The notes: a model not told the origin generated them from the letters alone. A DNA stretch of 64,000 nucleotides from Brevundimonas sp. NIBR11 (GCF_027912535.1 NZ_CP115465.1:231001-295000); one strand, 5' to 3'; numbered from the stretch's first letter, positions 1 through 8,361 are shown. Numbers and translations: made by a program.

Positions 1-1
1 G

Positions 2-460
2 CATTTCAACACGCTAACCAACCGCCTGAGAGACAAAGCTCCATTCAGCCCGTTTTCTACCGGTGGCGTTGAAATCAAGGCGACTTGTGGATCTGTCCCC
101 ACACCCGCCGCGCTGATGAAGCGCGGTTTGACTAAACCTGATATTGGCCAGCAGAGAGTAAAAATGTTGGTTGGATATGATTGGAAAGCTCACCATCAAG
201 ACACAAACAACTTGATGTCTTTATTTTGGGATTTCATCGACGGTGCCCCGCGAATCGTCGCCGTCTTTTACTGCGAAAGCCTGACGCGTGACGACTGGGG
301 CAAGATTGTTCAGCCCAAGGAGGGCGGGGGCCGGACAACTTCTGTTTCTATCATGACGCGTGCGGGAGTGCGGAAGATGTTCGATAATTGGGTGATCATG
401 CTAGACGACGCGGAATACAAAGCCTTCTTTGAGAAGCGAAACGCATCAAAATTCGTCTAA
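2..460 (+). CDS. C-terminal part of a probable type II restriction endonuclease (cut by window edge)
   Basis: The reading frame is open from the window edge to the TAA at 458-460, so the first ATG inside it (116) need not be the start; the gene most likely begins outside the window. Near the visible N-terminus is G-V-E-I-K-A-T, a good match to the (D/E)-x-K half of a PD-(D/E)xK nuclease site, followed by a basic region and a C-terminus rich in aromatic residues. It runs tail-to-tail into a C5-cytosine methyltransferase with a 4-bp overlap (457-460), a classic restriction-modification layout. Codon use is AT-rich compared with genes further right, suggesting horizontal acquisition. The nuclease role is inferred from the short motif and the partner gene; no family can be named from this fragment. 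Confidence 0.6.
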   Translation, partial: HFNTLTNRLRDKAPFSPFSTGGVEIKATCGSVPTPAALMKRGLTKPDIGQQRVKMLVGYDWKAHHQDTNNLMSLFWDFIDGAPRIVAVFYCESLTRDDWGKIVQPKEGGGRTTSVSIMTRAGVRKMFDNWVIMLDDAEYKAFFEKRNASKFV

Positions 461-1767
461 GCCGCAGCGCGCATCGTATCCATCTGCACAACACGCAGAA
501 TGTGACTAAAGATAACCTCTAGTCCAAGCGGGGGTATACTTTCGCCTATGACTTCACGGATCAACTTGTCGGAAACACGACCACCATCCGACCGTCGCCA
601 TACATAATGATCTTGATCGATAGTATGGATCAGGCAGGCCTCATGCAGCGACAAGACTCGGTGCTGCGTTGGGTGCAACTTCTGGTCGCTACAAGCATAC
701 GACAGATTTCTCGTCAGGGCGCTGGCGGGAAGGTCCCCCCGCATTCGCTTGTAAGCTGAGGTGAAACCGGACATCAGCCGATGCTCGCCGCCTCTCACGA
801 CCCACGGACGAGGAAGCAGCGTCCCGCATTTCCCACATCGTACGGGCGTAGTTTTGCTGGCCTGATTGATCCCCTCTTTGCTGCGAAGGTTGCCATGCGT
901 GGGGTTACCGTCGTAACCGCATTCTGGGTTGACGCATTGGTTGTCAAAAGCGCCTCCACCGGGAGGTGTGTTCGAAACCCAAAAATATTTGCTCTCATCC
1001 AACAAAGGCACGCGATGCAGGGGGATGTCTGAGACGGCGGTCTCCGGCTTGCCAGCGTCCAGCGCAGGCAGGTGACCAATCGTCTGCTCGACTGTAATCC
1101 AGGGTTTTTCAAGCAAGCTGGGGCGCCTAGCGTGGCTTGGTTCGGGAAGCCAGCGGTTGGCTAGAAGAGCGGCTTGAACATTCAATACGCGCGAGAAGAG
1201 GGTGATCAGGCGTTGCCGTCTTTGAGGTACGCCATAGTCCGCGAACTCGACGACGGCCGAACGACCCAGATATCCAAGTGGCGCGAGAGTTTCCTCGATC
1301 AACTCAAGCAGCCCAATGTAGCGGCCATCGGCTGAGCGAACGATCGTTTGCTCCATCTCCGGAACATTTTCCACCACCAGAACCTTGGGCAGAAGGGCAA
1401 CGACGACGTCGAGCATTGGCAGAACTAGCTGATTTCGGACATCAAGCTCGGGTTTCAGTCCAGCACGAACGCCCTGAAGCAACTTGCCGCGCCCATTCTT
1501 CGACATCCCCTGACACGGTGGCGTGGCAAACACGATGTCGAGCTCCCGCCCATTGAGCCGGTCGGTCGTCGTTGAGACGATTTGGTCTCTGACCTTCCAG
1601 ATATCGCCCTTTATGAGCGTCGCCGCCGGAAAGTTCGTCTCAAAAAGCGCCGCGCGTTCGCTCAGGATTTCATTGGCAACAATGGTCTGTGCACCGGCGG
1701 CGTGAAGCGCGATATCGCCGATTCCCCCAGAGCAAAACAGGCTTACGGCGGTCAGCGATTCGGTCAT
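457..1767 (-). CDS. DNA (cytosine-5)-methyltransferase with zinc-ribbon-like insertion
   Basis: A 436-residue C5-cytosine DNA methyltransferase, which transfers a methyl group from S-adenosylmethionine to cytosine in a specific site and would protect DNA from the convergent nuclease. Visible motifs: motif I F-C-S-G-G-I-G-D (residues 11-18), catalytic loop T-P-P-C-Q-G with Cys85, E-N-V at 133-135, Q-R-R-Q-R at 182-186, and a C-terminal motif X-like segment (about 404-424). Between motif VIII and motif X, where the target recognition domain lies, there is Cys278-x4-Cys283-x27-Cys311-x2-Cys314, a probable zinc ribbon. The ATG at 1767 sits about 7 nt downstream of a promoter-like -10, so the mRNA may be leaderless. 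Composition is less GC-rich than the neighbours. The target sequence cannot be predicted. Confidence 0.9.
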   Translation of the reverse strand: MTESLTAVSLFCSGGIGDIALHAAGAQTIVANEILSERAALFETNFPAATLIKGDIWKVRDQIVSTTTDRLNGRELDIVFATPPCQGMSKNGRGKLLQGVRAGLKPELDVRNQLVLPMLDVVVALLPKVLVVENVPEMEQTIVRSADGRYIGLLELIEETLAPLGYLGRSAVVEFADYGVPQRRQRLITLFSRVLNVQAALLANRWLPEPSHARRPSLLEKPWITVEQTIGHLPALDAGKPETAVSDIPLHRVPLLDESKYFWVSNTPPGGGAFDNQCVNPECGYDGNPTHGNLRSKEGINQASKTTPVRCGKCGTLLPRPWVVRGGEHRLMSGFTSAYKRMRGDLPASALTRNLSYACSDQKLHPTQHRVLSLHEACLIHTIDQDHYVWRRSDGGRVSDKLIREVIGESIPPLGLEVIFSHILRVVQMDTMRAAA

Positions 1768-1773
1768 CGCTGT

Positions 1774-1801
1774 AGAATATATCCTGCAACGCGAGTGTCA
1801 A
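1774..1801 (-). promoter_or_regulatory. Candidate promoter of the C5 methyltransferase, within an imperfect inverted repeat
   Basis: On the minus strand a perfect -35 TTGACA (1796-1801) is followed after 16 nt by TATTCT (1774-1779). Initiation would fall at about 1767, the A of the methyltransferase ATG. The same 42-bp gap between uvrB and the methyltransferase carries an imperfect inverted repeat: GTAGAATATATCC at 1772-1784 against GGATACTCTAC at 1802-1812. It could be an operator for autoregulation or a weak transcript end for uvrB. Confidence 0.45.
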
Positions 1802-1809
1802 CGGATACT

Positions 1810-4167
1810 CTACCGCCCCTTCCTAAACCGCTCCTGCGCCTCCGCCTGAGCCTCCTTCCGCCACCGCTTCGGCGCTGACGCATCCACGTCCTGCCCATCC
1901 CCGGTCAGCACCTCGTTGGCAAACTCCAGGTCGAGCAGTTTCAGCCGTTTGATCTCGTCGCGGAGGCGACCGGCTTCCTCGAACTCGAGGTTGGAGGCGG
2001 CCTCGCGCATCTTGGCCTCCATGTCGCGCAGGGCGGCCTGGAAATTGTTGCCGATGAAGGGGCGGCTCTCTTCCTTGACGCCCGTGGGGATCAGGACGCG
2101 GTCCTTCTCGTAGGGGCTGTCGAGGATTTCCTTGATGTCGCGCTTCACGCTCTCGGGCGTGATGCCGTGTTCGGCGTTGTACGCCTCCTGCCGTTCGCGG
2201 CGTCGGTTGGTCTCGGCGATGGCGCGCTCCATCGAGCCGGTCATGCGGTCGGCGTAGAGGATGACGCGGCCGTCGACGTTGCGGGCCGCGCGGCCGATGG
2301 TCTGGATCAGCGAGGTCTCGGAGCGCAGGAAGCCCTCCTTGTCCGCATCGAGGATGGCGACCAGGCCGCACTCGGGGATGTCCAGACCCTCGCGCAGCAG
2401 GTTGATGCCGATCAGGACGTCGAACGTGCCCAGGCGCAGGTCGCGGATGATCTCGATCCGCTCCATGGTGTCGACGTCGGAGTGCATGTAGCGGACGCGG
2501 ACGCCCTGTTCGTGCATGTATTCGGTCAGGTCCTCGGCCATCTTCTTGGTCAGGACGGTGACCAGCGAACGGTAGCCGTTGCGGGCCGTCTGTTTGACCT
2601 CGTCGATGACGTCGTCGACCTGGTTGCGGGTCGTGCCGCTAACGGGGCGGATCTCGACCGGGGGGTCGATCAGGCCGGTCGGGCGGATGACCTGTTCGAC
2701 GAAGACGCCGCCCGCCTGTTCCATCTCCCAGGTCTGGGGCGTGGCCGAGACGTGGATGGTCTGGGGCCGCATCGCCTCCCATTCGTCGAACTTGAGCGGG
2801 CGGTTGTCGATGCAGGACGGCAGGCGGAAGCCGTATTCCGCCAGGGTCGACTTGCGGCGGTAGTCGCCCCGGAACATGCCGTTGATCTGGCCGATGGTGA
2901 CGTGGCTCTCGTCCACGAACAGCAGGGCGTTGTCGGGGATGTATTCGAAGAAGGTCGGCGGCGGCTCGCCCGGCGCGCGGCCGGTCAGCCAGCGGGAATA
3001 GTTCTCGATCCCGGCGCAGGAGCCGGTCGCCTCCATCATCTCCAGGTCGAAGCGGACGCGTTGCTCCAGCCGCTGGGCCTCCAGCAGCTTGCCGTTCTCG
3101 ACCATCCAGTCGAGCGTCTCCTTGAGCTCGGCGCGGATGCCGTGGAGGGCCTGGTTCAGCGTCGGCCGGGGCGTGACGTAGTGGGAGGCGGCGTAGACGG
3201 TGATCTCCTTCAGATCGTTCGTCTTCTTGCCGGTGAGGGGGTCGAACTCCTGGATGGACTCGATCTCGTCGCCGAACAGGCTGACGCGCCAGGCCCGGTC
3301 CTCTTGGTGCACGGGGAAGATTTCGACCGTGTCGCCGCGCTTCCGGAACATGCCCCGCTCGAACGCCGCATCGTTCCGCTTGTACTGCAGCGCGATCAGA
3401 TCGGCCCTGAGTTTGCCCTCATCGATCTGGTCCCCGACCTTCAGGTCGAAGGTCATCGCCGTATAGGTCTCCACCGACCCGATGCCGTAGATGCAGCTGA
3501 CCGACGCGATCACGATCACATCGTCCCGCTCCAGAATCGACCGCGTCGCCGAATGCCGCATCCGGTCGATCTGCTCGTTTATGCTGGAGTCCTTCTCTAT
3601 ATATGTATCAGTTCTAGGAACGTATGCTTCAGGCTGGTAGTAATCATAGTAGCTTACGAAGTATTCGACCGCATTATCGGGAAAGAACGATTTAAATTCG
3701 GAGTATAGTTGCGCCGCTAGTGTTTTGTTTGGGGCAAGTATAAGTGCGGGCCGCTGGGTCTGTTCGATGACCTTGGCCATGGTGAAGGTCTTGCCCGAGC
3801 CGGTGACGCCCAGCAGAACCTGGTCCCTGTCGCCGGCCTCGGCCTGGGCGACCAGTTCGGCGATGGCGGCGGGCTGGTCGCCGGCGGGGGTGTAGCTGGT
3901 CTCCAGCCGGAACTTGCCGCTCTTCTTCTTGCCGTCGTGCGACGGGCGGTGCGGGACCCAGTCGTCGGGCTTGCCGGGGGCCTCCTCAGGCGTCAGGCGC
4001 GGGCCGGTGACGGGGGCGAACATGGGCATGTTCGCCATGGCCTTGGGCAGGGGGGCGTTATCGTCGCGCAGGAAGGCGGACGGGGCCTCCGCCACCCCCT
4101 GGTTGGGAATGTGGACCGGCTTCTTGATGACGGGGGCCGAGCCCTTCGGCGTGGAGGAACGGTTCAT
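1810..4167 (-). CDS. uvrB: UvrABC excision repair protein B
   Basis: UvrB, the damage-verifying helicase-like subunit of nucleotide excision repair; UvrA loads it on DNA and it then recruits UvrC for incision. At 785 residues it is longer than the usual 670 or so because of an N-terminal extension of about 90 residues before the conserved core. Seen: Walker A G-V-T-G-S-G-K-T-F (about residues 118-126), the tyrosine-rich beta-hairpin Y-Y-D-Y-Y-Q-P-E (about 170-177), the helicase motifs, and a C-terminal UVR domain that binds UvrC. An SOS box overlaps the first ATG. Codons for residues 138-191 are strikingly AT-rich although the protein sequence is fully conserved (see findings). The gene lies between two restriction-modification loci. 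Confidence 0.97.
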   Translation of the reverse strand: MNRSSTPKGSAPVIKKPVHIPNQGVAEAPSAFLRDDNAPLPKAMANMPMFAPVTGPRLTPEEAPGKPDDWVPHRPSHDGKKKSGKFRLETSYTPAGDQPAAIAELVAQAEAGDRDQVLLGVTGSGKTFTMAKVIEQTQRPALILAPNKTLAAQLYSEFKSFFPDNAVEYFVSYYDYYQPEAYVPRTDTYIEKDSSINEQIDRMRHSATRSILERDDVIVIASVSCIYGIGSVETYTAMTFDLKVGDQIDEGKLRADLIALQYKRNDAAFERGMFRKRGDTVEIFPVHQEDRAWRVSLFGDEIESIQEFDPLTGKKTNDLKEITVYAASHYVTPRPTLNQALHGIRAELKETLDWMVENGKLLEAQRLEQRVRFDLEMMEATGSCAGIENYSRWLTGRAPGEPPPTFFEYIPDNALLFVDESHVTIGQINGMFRGDYRRKSTLAEYGFRLPSCIDNRPLKFDEWEAMRPQTIHVSATPQTWEMEQAGGVFVEQVIRPTGLIDPPVEIRPVSGTTRNQVDDVIDEVKQTARNGYRSLVTVLTKKMAEDLTEYMHEQGVRVRYMHSDVDTMERIEIIRDLRLGTFDVLIGINLLREGLDIPECGLVAILDADKEGFLRSETSLIQTIGRAARNVDGRVILYADRMTGSMERAIAETNRRRERQEAYNAEHGITPESVKRDIKEILDSPYEKDRVLIPTGVKEESRPFIGNNFQAALRDMEAKMREAASNLEFEEAGRLRDEIKRLKLLDLEFANEVLTGDGQDVDASAPKRWRKEAQAEAQERFRKGR
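3596..3755 (-). other. Low-GC codon island inside uvrB
   Basis: Counting by eye, 3601-3740 is about 41% G+C, while 3781-3840 of the same gene is about 70%. The segment encodes the part after Walker A and the beta-hairpin. It uses codons nearly absent elsewhere in the gene, for example CTT ATA CTT, AAA ACA CTA, and AGA ACT GAT ACA TAT ATA. The protein sequence is normal for UvrB, so only synonymous positions are unusual. Confidence 0.85.
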
Positions 4168-4171
4168 GAAC
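4157..4171 (-). promoter_or_regulatory. Alphaproteobacterial SOS (LexA) box overlapping the uvrB start
   Basis: On the minus strand the sequence is GTTC-ATGAACC-GTTC, an exact match to the GTTC-N7-GTTC box that LexA binds in alphaproteobacteria. The uvrB ATG (4165-4167) lies inside the spacer. uvrB is a classic SOS gene, so location supports function. A match by chance is possible in 64 kb, since about two are expected over both strands at even composition. Confidence 0.7.
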
Positions 4172-4261
4172 GGAAGATAGGTCGCGCGCGGCGGGGACGC
4201 CAGATCAACGCGCGGCCGGGCGGGTGCGGATGCTGACAGCAGGGTGGCGGGAAGTCTGTCC

Positions 4262-7200
4262 CTAGGCGGCCTTCTTGACAGCGTGAGCGGGCGACGCGGG
4301 CCGGCGCTGGATCTGCTCCTCGTTCGCCTGAACCCGATTCAGCGCGATCAAGGCGGCCAGGATTTCGGCGTCACTCTGGGCAGGAGGCCAGCCATAGGCC
4401 TGGGCTGCGAGCCGGTCGATCGTGTCGTGGAGATGGCGTAACCGCAGGAGATGCGCGCGTCGAGCCGTATCGTTCTGCTCGGCGGTGAAAACCCGGCCGC
4501 TCCGCTGCGCCCCCAGGAGATTGTAGAGCCCGGTCAGCGTCAGGGTCGGGTTCTCCTCCAGGGCGCGTCGCCGGTACTCCTCCAACCTCTCGCCCGCGTC
4601 CCGAAGCGCGGCTCGCGTCGGCTCGTCAGGCGCGGGGAACGGGAAGGGGTCGAAGCAGGCGGTCTTGGTGTAGCGCGGGCGATCTTCCAGCCGGCCGCCA
4701 CGCGCTGCGGACCAGACGGCATGGGGTCTGCTGGAGAGAAGGGCGAGCGTCGCGGCATCCTCGTCCGCTATGCAGATCAAGGTGTTGTCCGGCGCGATGT
4801 CGGCGTCCAGGAACCGGAACGTGCGATGCTTGGCCGTCTCCGAGGTGACGATATAGCGGGACAGGCCTTTGAGCGCGGCTCTGAGTTCCGGGCGGGGCTT
4901 TCCGAACAGCCACCAGCGATCTGCGTAGGCTCGGGCGTCCGCTGTCGGGGAAGCGTCGCGCTGTGTGAGACGCGCCTCCAGGACGGTGCTCGCGAGATGT
5001 TCGTAAATTTCCGGGAACCGCTCAGCCACCTCGTCGAGTTCGAGCCCGTGCAGGTCGATGACCCAGGCATCGCGCGAACGACCATTCAGGTCGCGACCGC
5101 TGCGATAGCGGCGCAGTTGGTCGGAGAGTTTCGGTCGTCTTCCCTGACCCAAAGCCTCCTTCTGCGCCTCCGTGATCACGAAGCCCGAGCCGTGTAGTTT
5201 CATGCCCGGGAAGCAGCGTCCCTTGTTTCCGCGAAGAGGAGCGGCCTCGGCGCAACCTTCGTTCAGGGTCAAATCGGCGCCGATCCGACCCTGGGTCGAA
5301 ACGGTGGTCACGATGGGCGTATCGGTTTCGAGATCGGCTTCGCTCGCCACGGTCGTCAGCACGCCATCCTTGCGACCCGACTCGGCGACCGTGACGGCGA
5401 TGCGCACCGCCGCGCTGTCTCGGGTCGCCCTCGTCCACGGGTGGTCCGGTATGGCGTGCACGAGGCTGATCGGTCGATCGCCGATCAGCCGTCTTTCCAC
5501 TGTGCGCCGCTGAAAGATCTGGCCGATCGAGTTGGTGGTGACGAAGCCAAACCGCTTCAGACGGGTCCGTGGCCGGGCCAGGATTTCGGCGGCGCGATCC
5601 CACCAGTACATGACCAGATCGGCGCTCCGGTCGATGTGTGGGTTCACCGACCAGAGTGCGTCAGCATATCCGGGGTCGAGTCGCGAGCGGAGCTCCTTGC
5701 CGCCCATGAAGGGCGGATTGCTTATGATGAAGTCCGCCTTGGGCCAATCCGGTCGGTGGGGATTGGGCCAGTGAAAATCGGCTCCGTTCGCCGTGCGTCC
5801 GAACCGGGCGACGGGCGCGCCATCCCAGCCCAGGACAGCGTCCTGATGAAGAATATTGGCTCGTGACGCTAGCGCCCTGTCATTGGGAGGGTCGTCTCGG
5901 AGCCTGTAATGCTGCTGCAGCCAGCCGATCCAAAGCATCAGCTTCGCGATGCCGACGGCCTGTGGGTTCTTGTCCAGGCCAAAAAACTGCCGGGGATCGA
6001 CCGAGATCGCGGTGTCTGCAATGGGCGCGCCGAGTTGGCCCAGGGTCTCAGCGACCTCGGCCTCCAACCGCTTCATGCGCTCGAGGCAGACATAGAGGAA
6101 GTTGCCCGTTCCACACGCCGGGTCCAGTACGCGGATCCGGCACAATTTCGAGTGAAAGGTCCTGGCCATGCGGATGGCCTTGTCGCGGTCGGTGTCACGC
6201 GCGGCGTCGATCCTGGTCCTGACCGCTTCCCACGACTCCCAAAGCGGCTCCATGACCGTCTTCTCGACCACAGTCTCGACATAACGTCGCGGTGTGTAGT
6301 GTGCGCCCAGTCGCCGGCGCTCATCCGGGCTGAGCGCCTGTTCCAGAAGCGACCCGAAAATCGCCGGCTCTACCTGGCTCCACTTGGCCTTCGCTGCCTT
6401 GATCAAAAGTCGCAACTCGCTTGCTTCCAGCGGCAAGGCTTCTCGAAACTCCTGCGCGCCGCCGTCGATGTGCGGGAGAGGATGCGTGAATGATCCCGCG
6501 TGCCTCTGCCAAGGTTCACTCATGTCGAGCCGCTTCCAGAGGTCCGTCAGCATGGACGGAAACCGCCTCGGCGAATGGACGCTGTCTTCGAGAAGTTCGA
6601 TGAGGTCGCTCTTGGATATGAGGCCCACATCGGCGGCGAACATCGTGAAAATGCAGCGAAGGATGAACTGGGCGGCCTCTTCGGGAGAATGACCATCGCC
6701 CTCTAGGCGACGTGAGATTTCCGACAGGTCTTTGGCGATGATCCGCGTGACCCGAGCGGCCTCCCGGCTTGGATCAAGCGTCCGGGGTCTGGTCCAGATG
6801 GCGTGAAGACGCGCCTGGATATCGGCGCCCGCCAGGTCCTCGTGAGCGAAGCGATAATGCTCGCGGTCTGGAAACGGGGCGTAACCCCGGCCGGTGCCCG
6901 AGAAATCCGCCCAGACCTCGAAACCATGGGCGAGGTCGCAGATCAGAAGGAAGGGCGGGGCGGCGTGCTCCGGGGGCAACTGGAAGACGTAGCCTTGCGC
7001 CTGCTTGCGCGCCGCCAGCATGTCGGCTTCCCAGCCGCGCTGGATGACCGCCGCGGGTCCGGTAGAGTCTTCGGCGCGTCGCCTGAAAAGATCGAGCGCC
7101 CTCCGGTGGTCTCCCGTCGCCTTCGCTTCCAGGATGAAGCAATCGCGTTTGTAGAGATCGATGCGCTTGGTCTGGCCCGGCCCATCGAATGCCGACCGAA

Positions 7201-7360
7201 CGGTGTGCTCGAACCCGAAGTCTTCGGCTTGTGCCCCGCGCAGGGGCGGACGCGGAGCGTCGACGCCGAGGAAACCCATCAGGTCTTTCAGGTACGACTG
7301 CGCATGGCTCTGCTCGGTTACACCCCTACGCGCGCTCCACTCACCCACGAAGTCGGTCAT
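4262..7360 (-). CDS. MmeI-like type IIL restriction-modification enzyme (nuclease and adenine methyltransferase in one chain)
   Basis: A 1032-residue protein with the layout of MmeI-family (type IIL) enzymes, which cut and N6-adenine-methylate DNA with one polypeptide. An N-terminal nuclease motif Asp68-x9-Glu78-Ala-Lys80 has the same D-x9-ExK spacing described for MmeI. A helical spacer follows (about 200-340), then methyltransferase motif X G-A-H-Y-T-P (352-357), motif I D-P-A-C-G-T-G-N (413-420) and motif IV N-P-P-F (548-551). The C-terminal 400 residues should hold the target recognition domain. The ATG at 7360 was chosen because the conserved N-terminus begins there; the frame remains open upstream to 7594 without similarity. 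No separate modification or specificity gene is adjacent. The recognition site is unknown. Confidence 0.85.
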   Translation of the reverse strand: MTDFVGEWSARRGVTEQSHAQSYLKDLMGFLGVDAPRPPLRGAQAEDFGFEHTVRSAFDGPGQTKRIDLYKRDCFILEAKATGDHRRALDLFRRRAEDSTGPAAVIQRGWEADMLAARKQAQGYVFQLPPEHAAPPFLLICDLAHGFEVWADFSGTGRGYAPFPDREHYRFAHEDLAGADIQARLHAIWTRPRTLDPSREAARVTRIIAKDLSEISRRLEGDGHSPEEAAQFILRCIFTMFAADVGLISKSDLIELLEDSVHSPRRFPSMLTDLWKRLDMSEPWQRHAGSFTHPLPHIDGGAQEFREALPLEASELRLLIKAAKAKWSQVEPAIFGSLLEQALSPDERRRLGAHYTPRRYVETVVEKTVMEPLWESWEAVRTRIDAARDTDRDKAIRMARTFHSKLCRIRVLDPACGTGNFLYVCLERMKRLEAEVAETLGQLGAPIADTAISVDPRQFFGLDKNPQAVGIAKLMLWIGWLQQHYRLRDDPPNDRALASRANILHQDAVLGWDGAPVARFGRTANGADFHWPNPHRPDWPKADFIISNPPFMGGKELRSRLDPGYADALWSVNPHIDRSADLVMYWWDRAAEILARPRTRLKRFGFVTTNSIGQIFQRRTVERRLIGDRPISLVHAIPDHPWTRATRDSAAVRIAVTVAESGRKDGVLTTVASEADLETDTPIVTTVSTQGRIGADLTLNEGCAEAAPLRGNKGRCFPGMKLHGSGFVITEAQKEALGQGRRPKLSDQLRRYRSGRDLNGRSRDAWVIDLHGLELDEVAERFPEIYEHLASTVLEARLTQRDASPTADARAYADRWWLFGKPRPELRAALKGLSRYIVTSETAKHRTFRFLDADIAPDNTLICIADEDAATLALLSSRPHAVWSAARGGRLEDRPRYTKTACFDPFPFPAPDEPTRAALRDAGERLEEYRRRALEENPTLTLTGLYNLLGAQRSGRVFTAEQNDTARRAHLLRLRHLHDTIDRLAAQAYGWPPAQSDAEILAALIALNRVQANEEQIQRRPASPAHAVKKAA

Positions 7361-7508
7361 CCGATTTCCCCGTAAAGATGTATATTGGGAATTCAAACAC
7401 AACCCAAGGGTGTTGCCAAGCCGACTTTCGCAAGGGTCGACCAGGGTTGCGATGATTGCTCGGGAGGGGTCGGTTAGGATCGGGCGGAGAAACCCCGGCG
7501 ATTCGGCG

Positions 7509-8294
7509 ATGAACCCCAAGCGCGCGCAGTTTGTGATGGTCTTGACGGCGGCTCTGCTCGCTGTCCCCGCCTGCGGCCGCCTGATCCCCAACACCGCGCC
7601 GCCGCCCGGCTATACGCCCTACTATCCGACGCCCGCGCCCCAGCCTCGGCCACCTGCGCCGGGCCCCAGCGCCTATGTCGCCCCCGGCTCGGGCGTGATC
7701 GACCAACGTATCGACAGCGGGACGCTCGGCCGTGTTCAGCGGGCCACGCGGACGCTGGCGCAGTGCGAGGCGGAGCTGGCGTCGGCGCGGGTGACGTTTT
7801 CGCCGACGCCGGACCGGGTGAACTCGGCGACCTGCGGGTTGACGGCGGCGGGAGTGCTGGGGCCGGATATGGGAACCGTGGCGCGGATGGCGCCGGGCGA
7901 TGTGACCATGACCTGCGCGCTCGCGGCGGCGGTCAGCGTTTGGCGACGGCAGTCGGTCGAGCCGGCGGCGCGTGAGCTGCTGGGGTCGGACGTGGTCCAG
8001 ATCGATCACATGGGGGTCTATGCCTGCCGGGCGGTGAACAACGGACGGCCGAACATCCGGCCCAGCGCCCACTCACGCGCGGCGGCGCTGGATTTCTCGG
8101 GCGTGAGGCTGCGGGACGGGCGGCGGATCACGGTCGCCGGCGACTGGAACGACGGCGGGCCGGAGGCGGCGTTCCTGCGGCGGATTCGCGACGACGCCTG
8201 CAAGATCTTCGGCACGACCCTGAGCCCCGACTACAACGCCCAGCATCACGACCACCTGCATCTGGAGGCGGAGAGCGGGCGGCTGTGTCGCTAG
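7509..8294 (+). CDS. Extensin-like family lipoprotein
   Basis: A 261-residue exported protein with a C-terminal extensin-like domain. The N-terminus has a short basic segment, a hydrophobic core and a lipobox-like V-P-A-C-G, so it is probably a lipoprotein. A proline-rich linker (about residues 30-60) follows. The C-terminal domain shows the usual pattern: H-S-R-A-A-A-L-D-F-S-G, an R-x-R-D-x-A-C segment, and H-H-D-H-L-H-L-E near the end. The family is common in alphaproteobacteria and its histidine/aspartate pattern resembles metal-dependent peptidoglycan peptidases, but activity is not established. The ATG at 7509 was chosen because the signal sequence starts there. It is divergent from the restriction enzyme gene. 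Confidence 0.8.
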   Translation: MNPKRAQFVMVLTAALLAVPACGRLIPNTAPPPGYTPYYPTPAPQPRPPAPGPSAYVAPGSGVIDQRIDSGTLGRVQRATRTLAQCEAELASARVTFSPTPDRVNSATCGLTAAGVLGPDMGTVARMAPGDVTMTCALAAAVSVWRRQSVEPAARELLGSDVVQIDHMGVYACRAVNNGRPNIRPSAHSRAAALDFSGVRLRDGRRITVAGDWNDGGPEAAFLRRIRDDACKIFGTTLSPDYNAQHHDHLHLEAESGRLCR

Positions 8295-8306
8295 CCTCCT
8301 GACAAG

Positions 8307-8326
8307 AAAAACCCCGCCCGGCGGGG
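8307..8326 (-). terminator. Rho-independent terminator of the 8362-9273 gene
   Basis: On the minus strand a CCCCGC/GCGGGG stem with a 3-nt loop is followed by TTTTT (8307-8311 on the plus strand reads AAAAA). It lies 36 bp past the stop of the minus-strand gene and 13 bp past the stop of the convergent extensin-like gene. Confidence 0.75.
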
Positions 8327-8361
8327 CCGGACGGGGCTGATCGATCTCGGCTGTCGAACCT

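Noticed and set aside
1772..1812. A C-box for a restriction controller protein
   Set aside because: The inverted repeat does not resemble the usual GACT/AGTC boxes and there is no controller gene nearby; it is listed only as a promoter/inverted repeat.
2167..3708. A 513-codon open frame antisense to uvrB
   Set aside because: Its composition (Asp/Val/Leu/Gly/Arg repeats) is what third-position GC bias gives on the opposite strand of a real gene; uvrB is unmistakable on the other strand.
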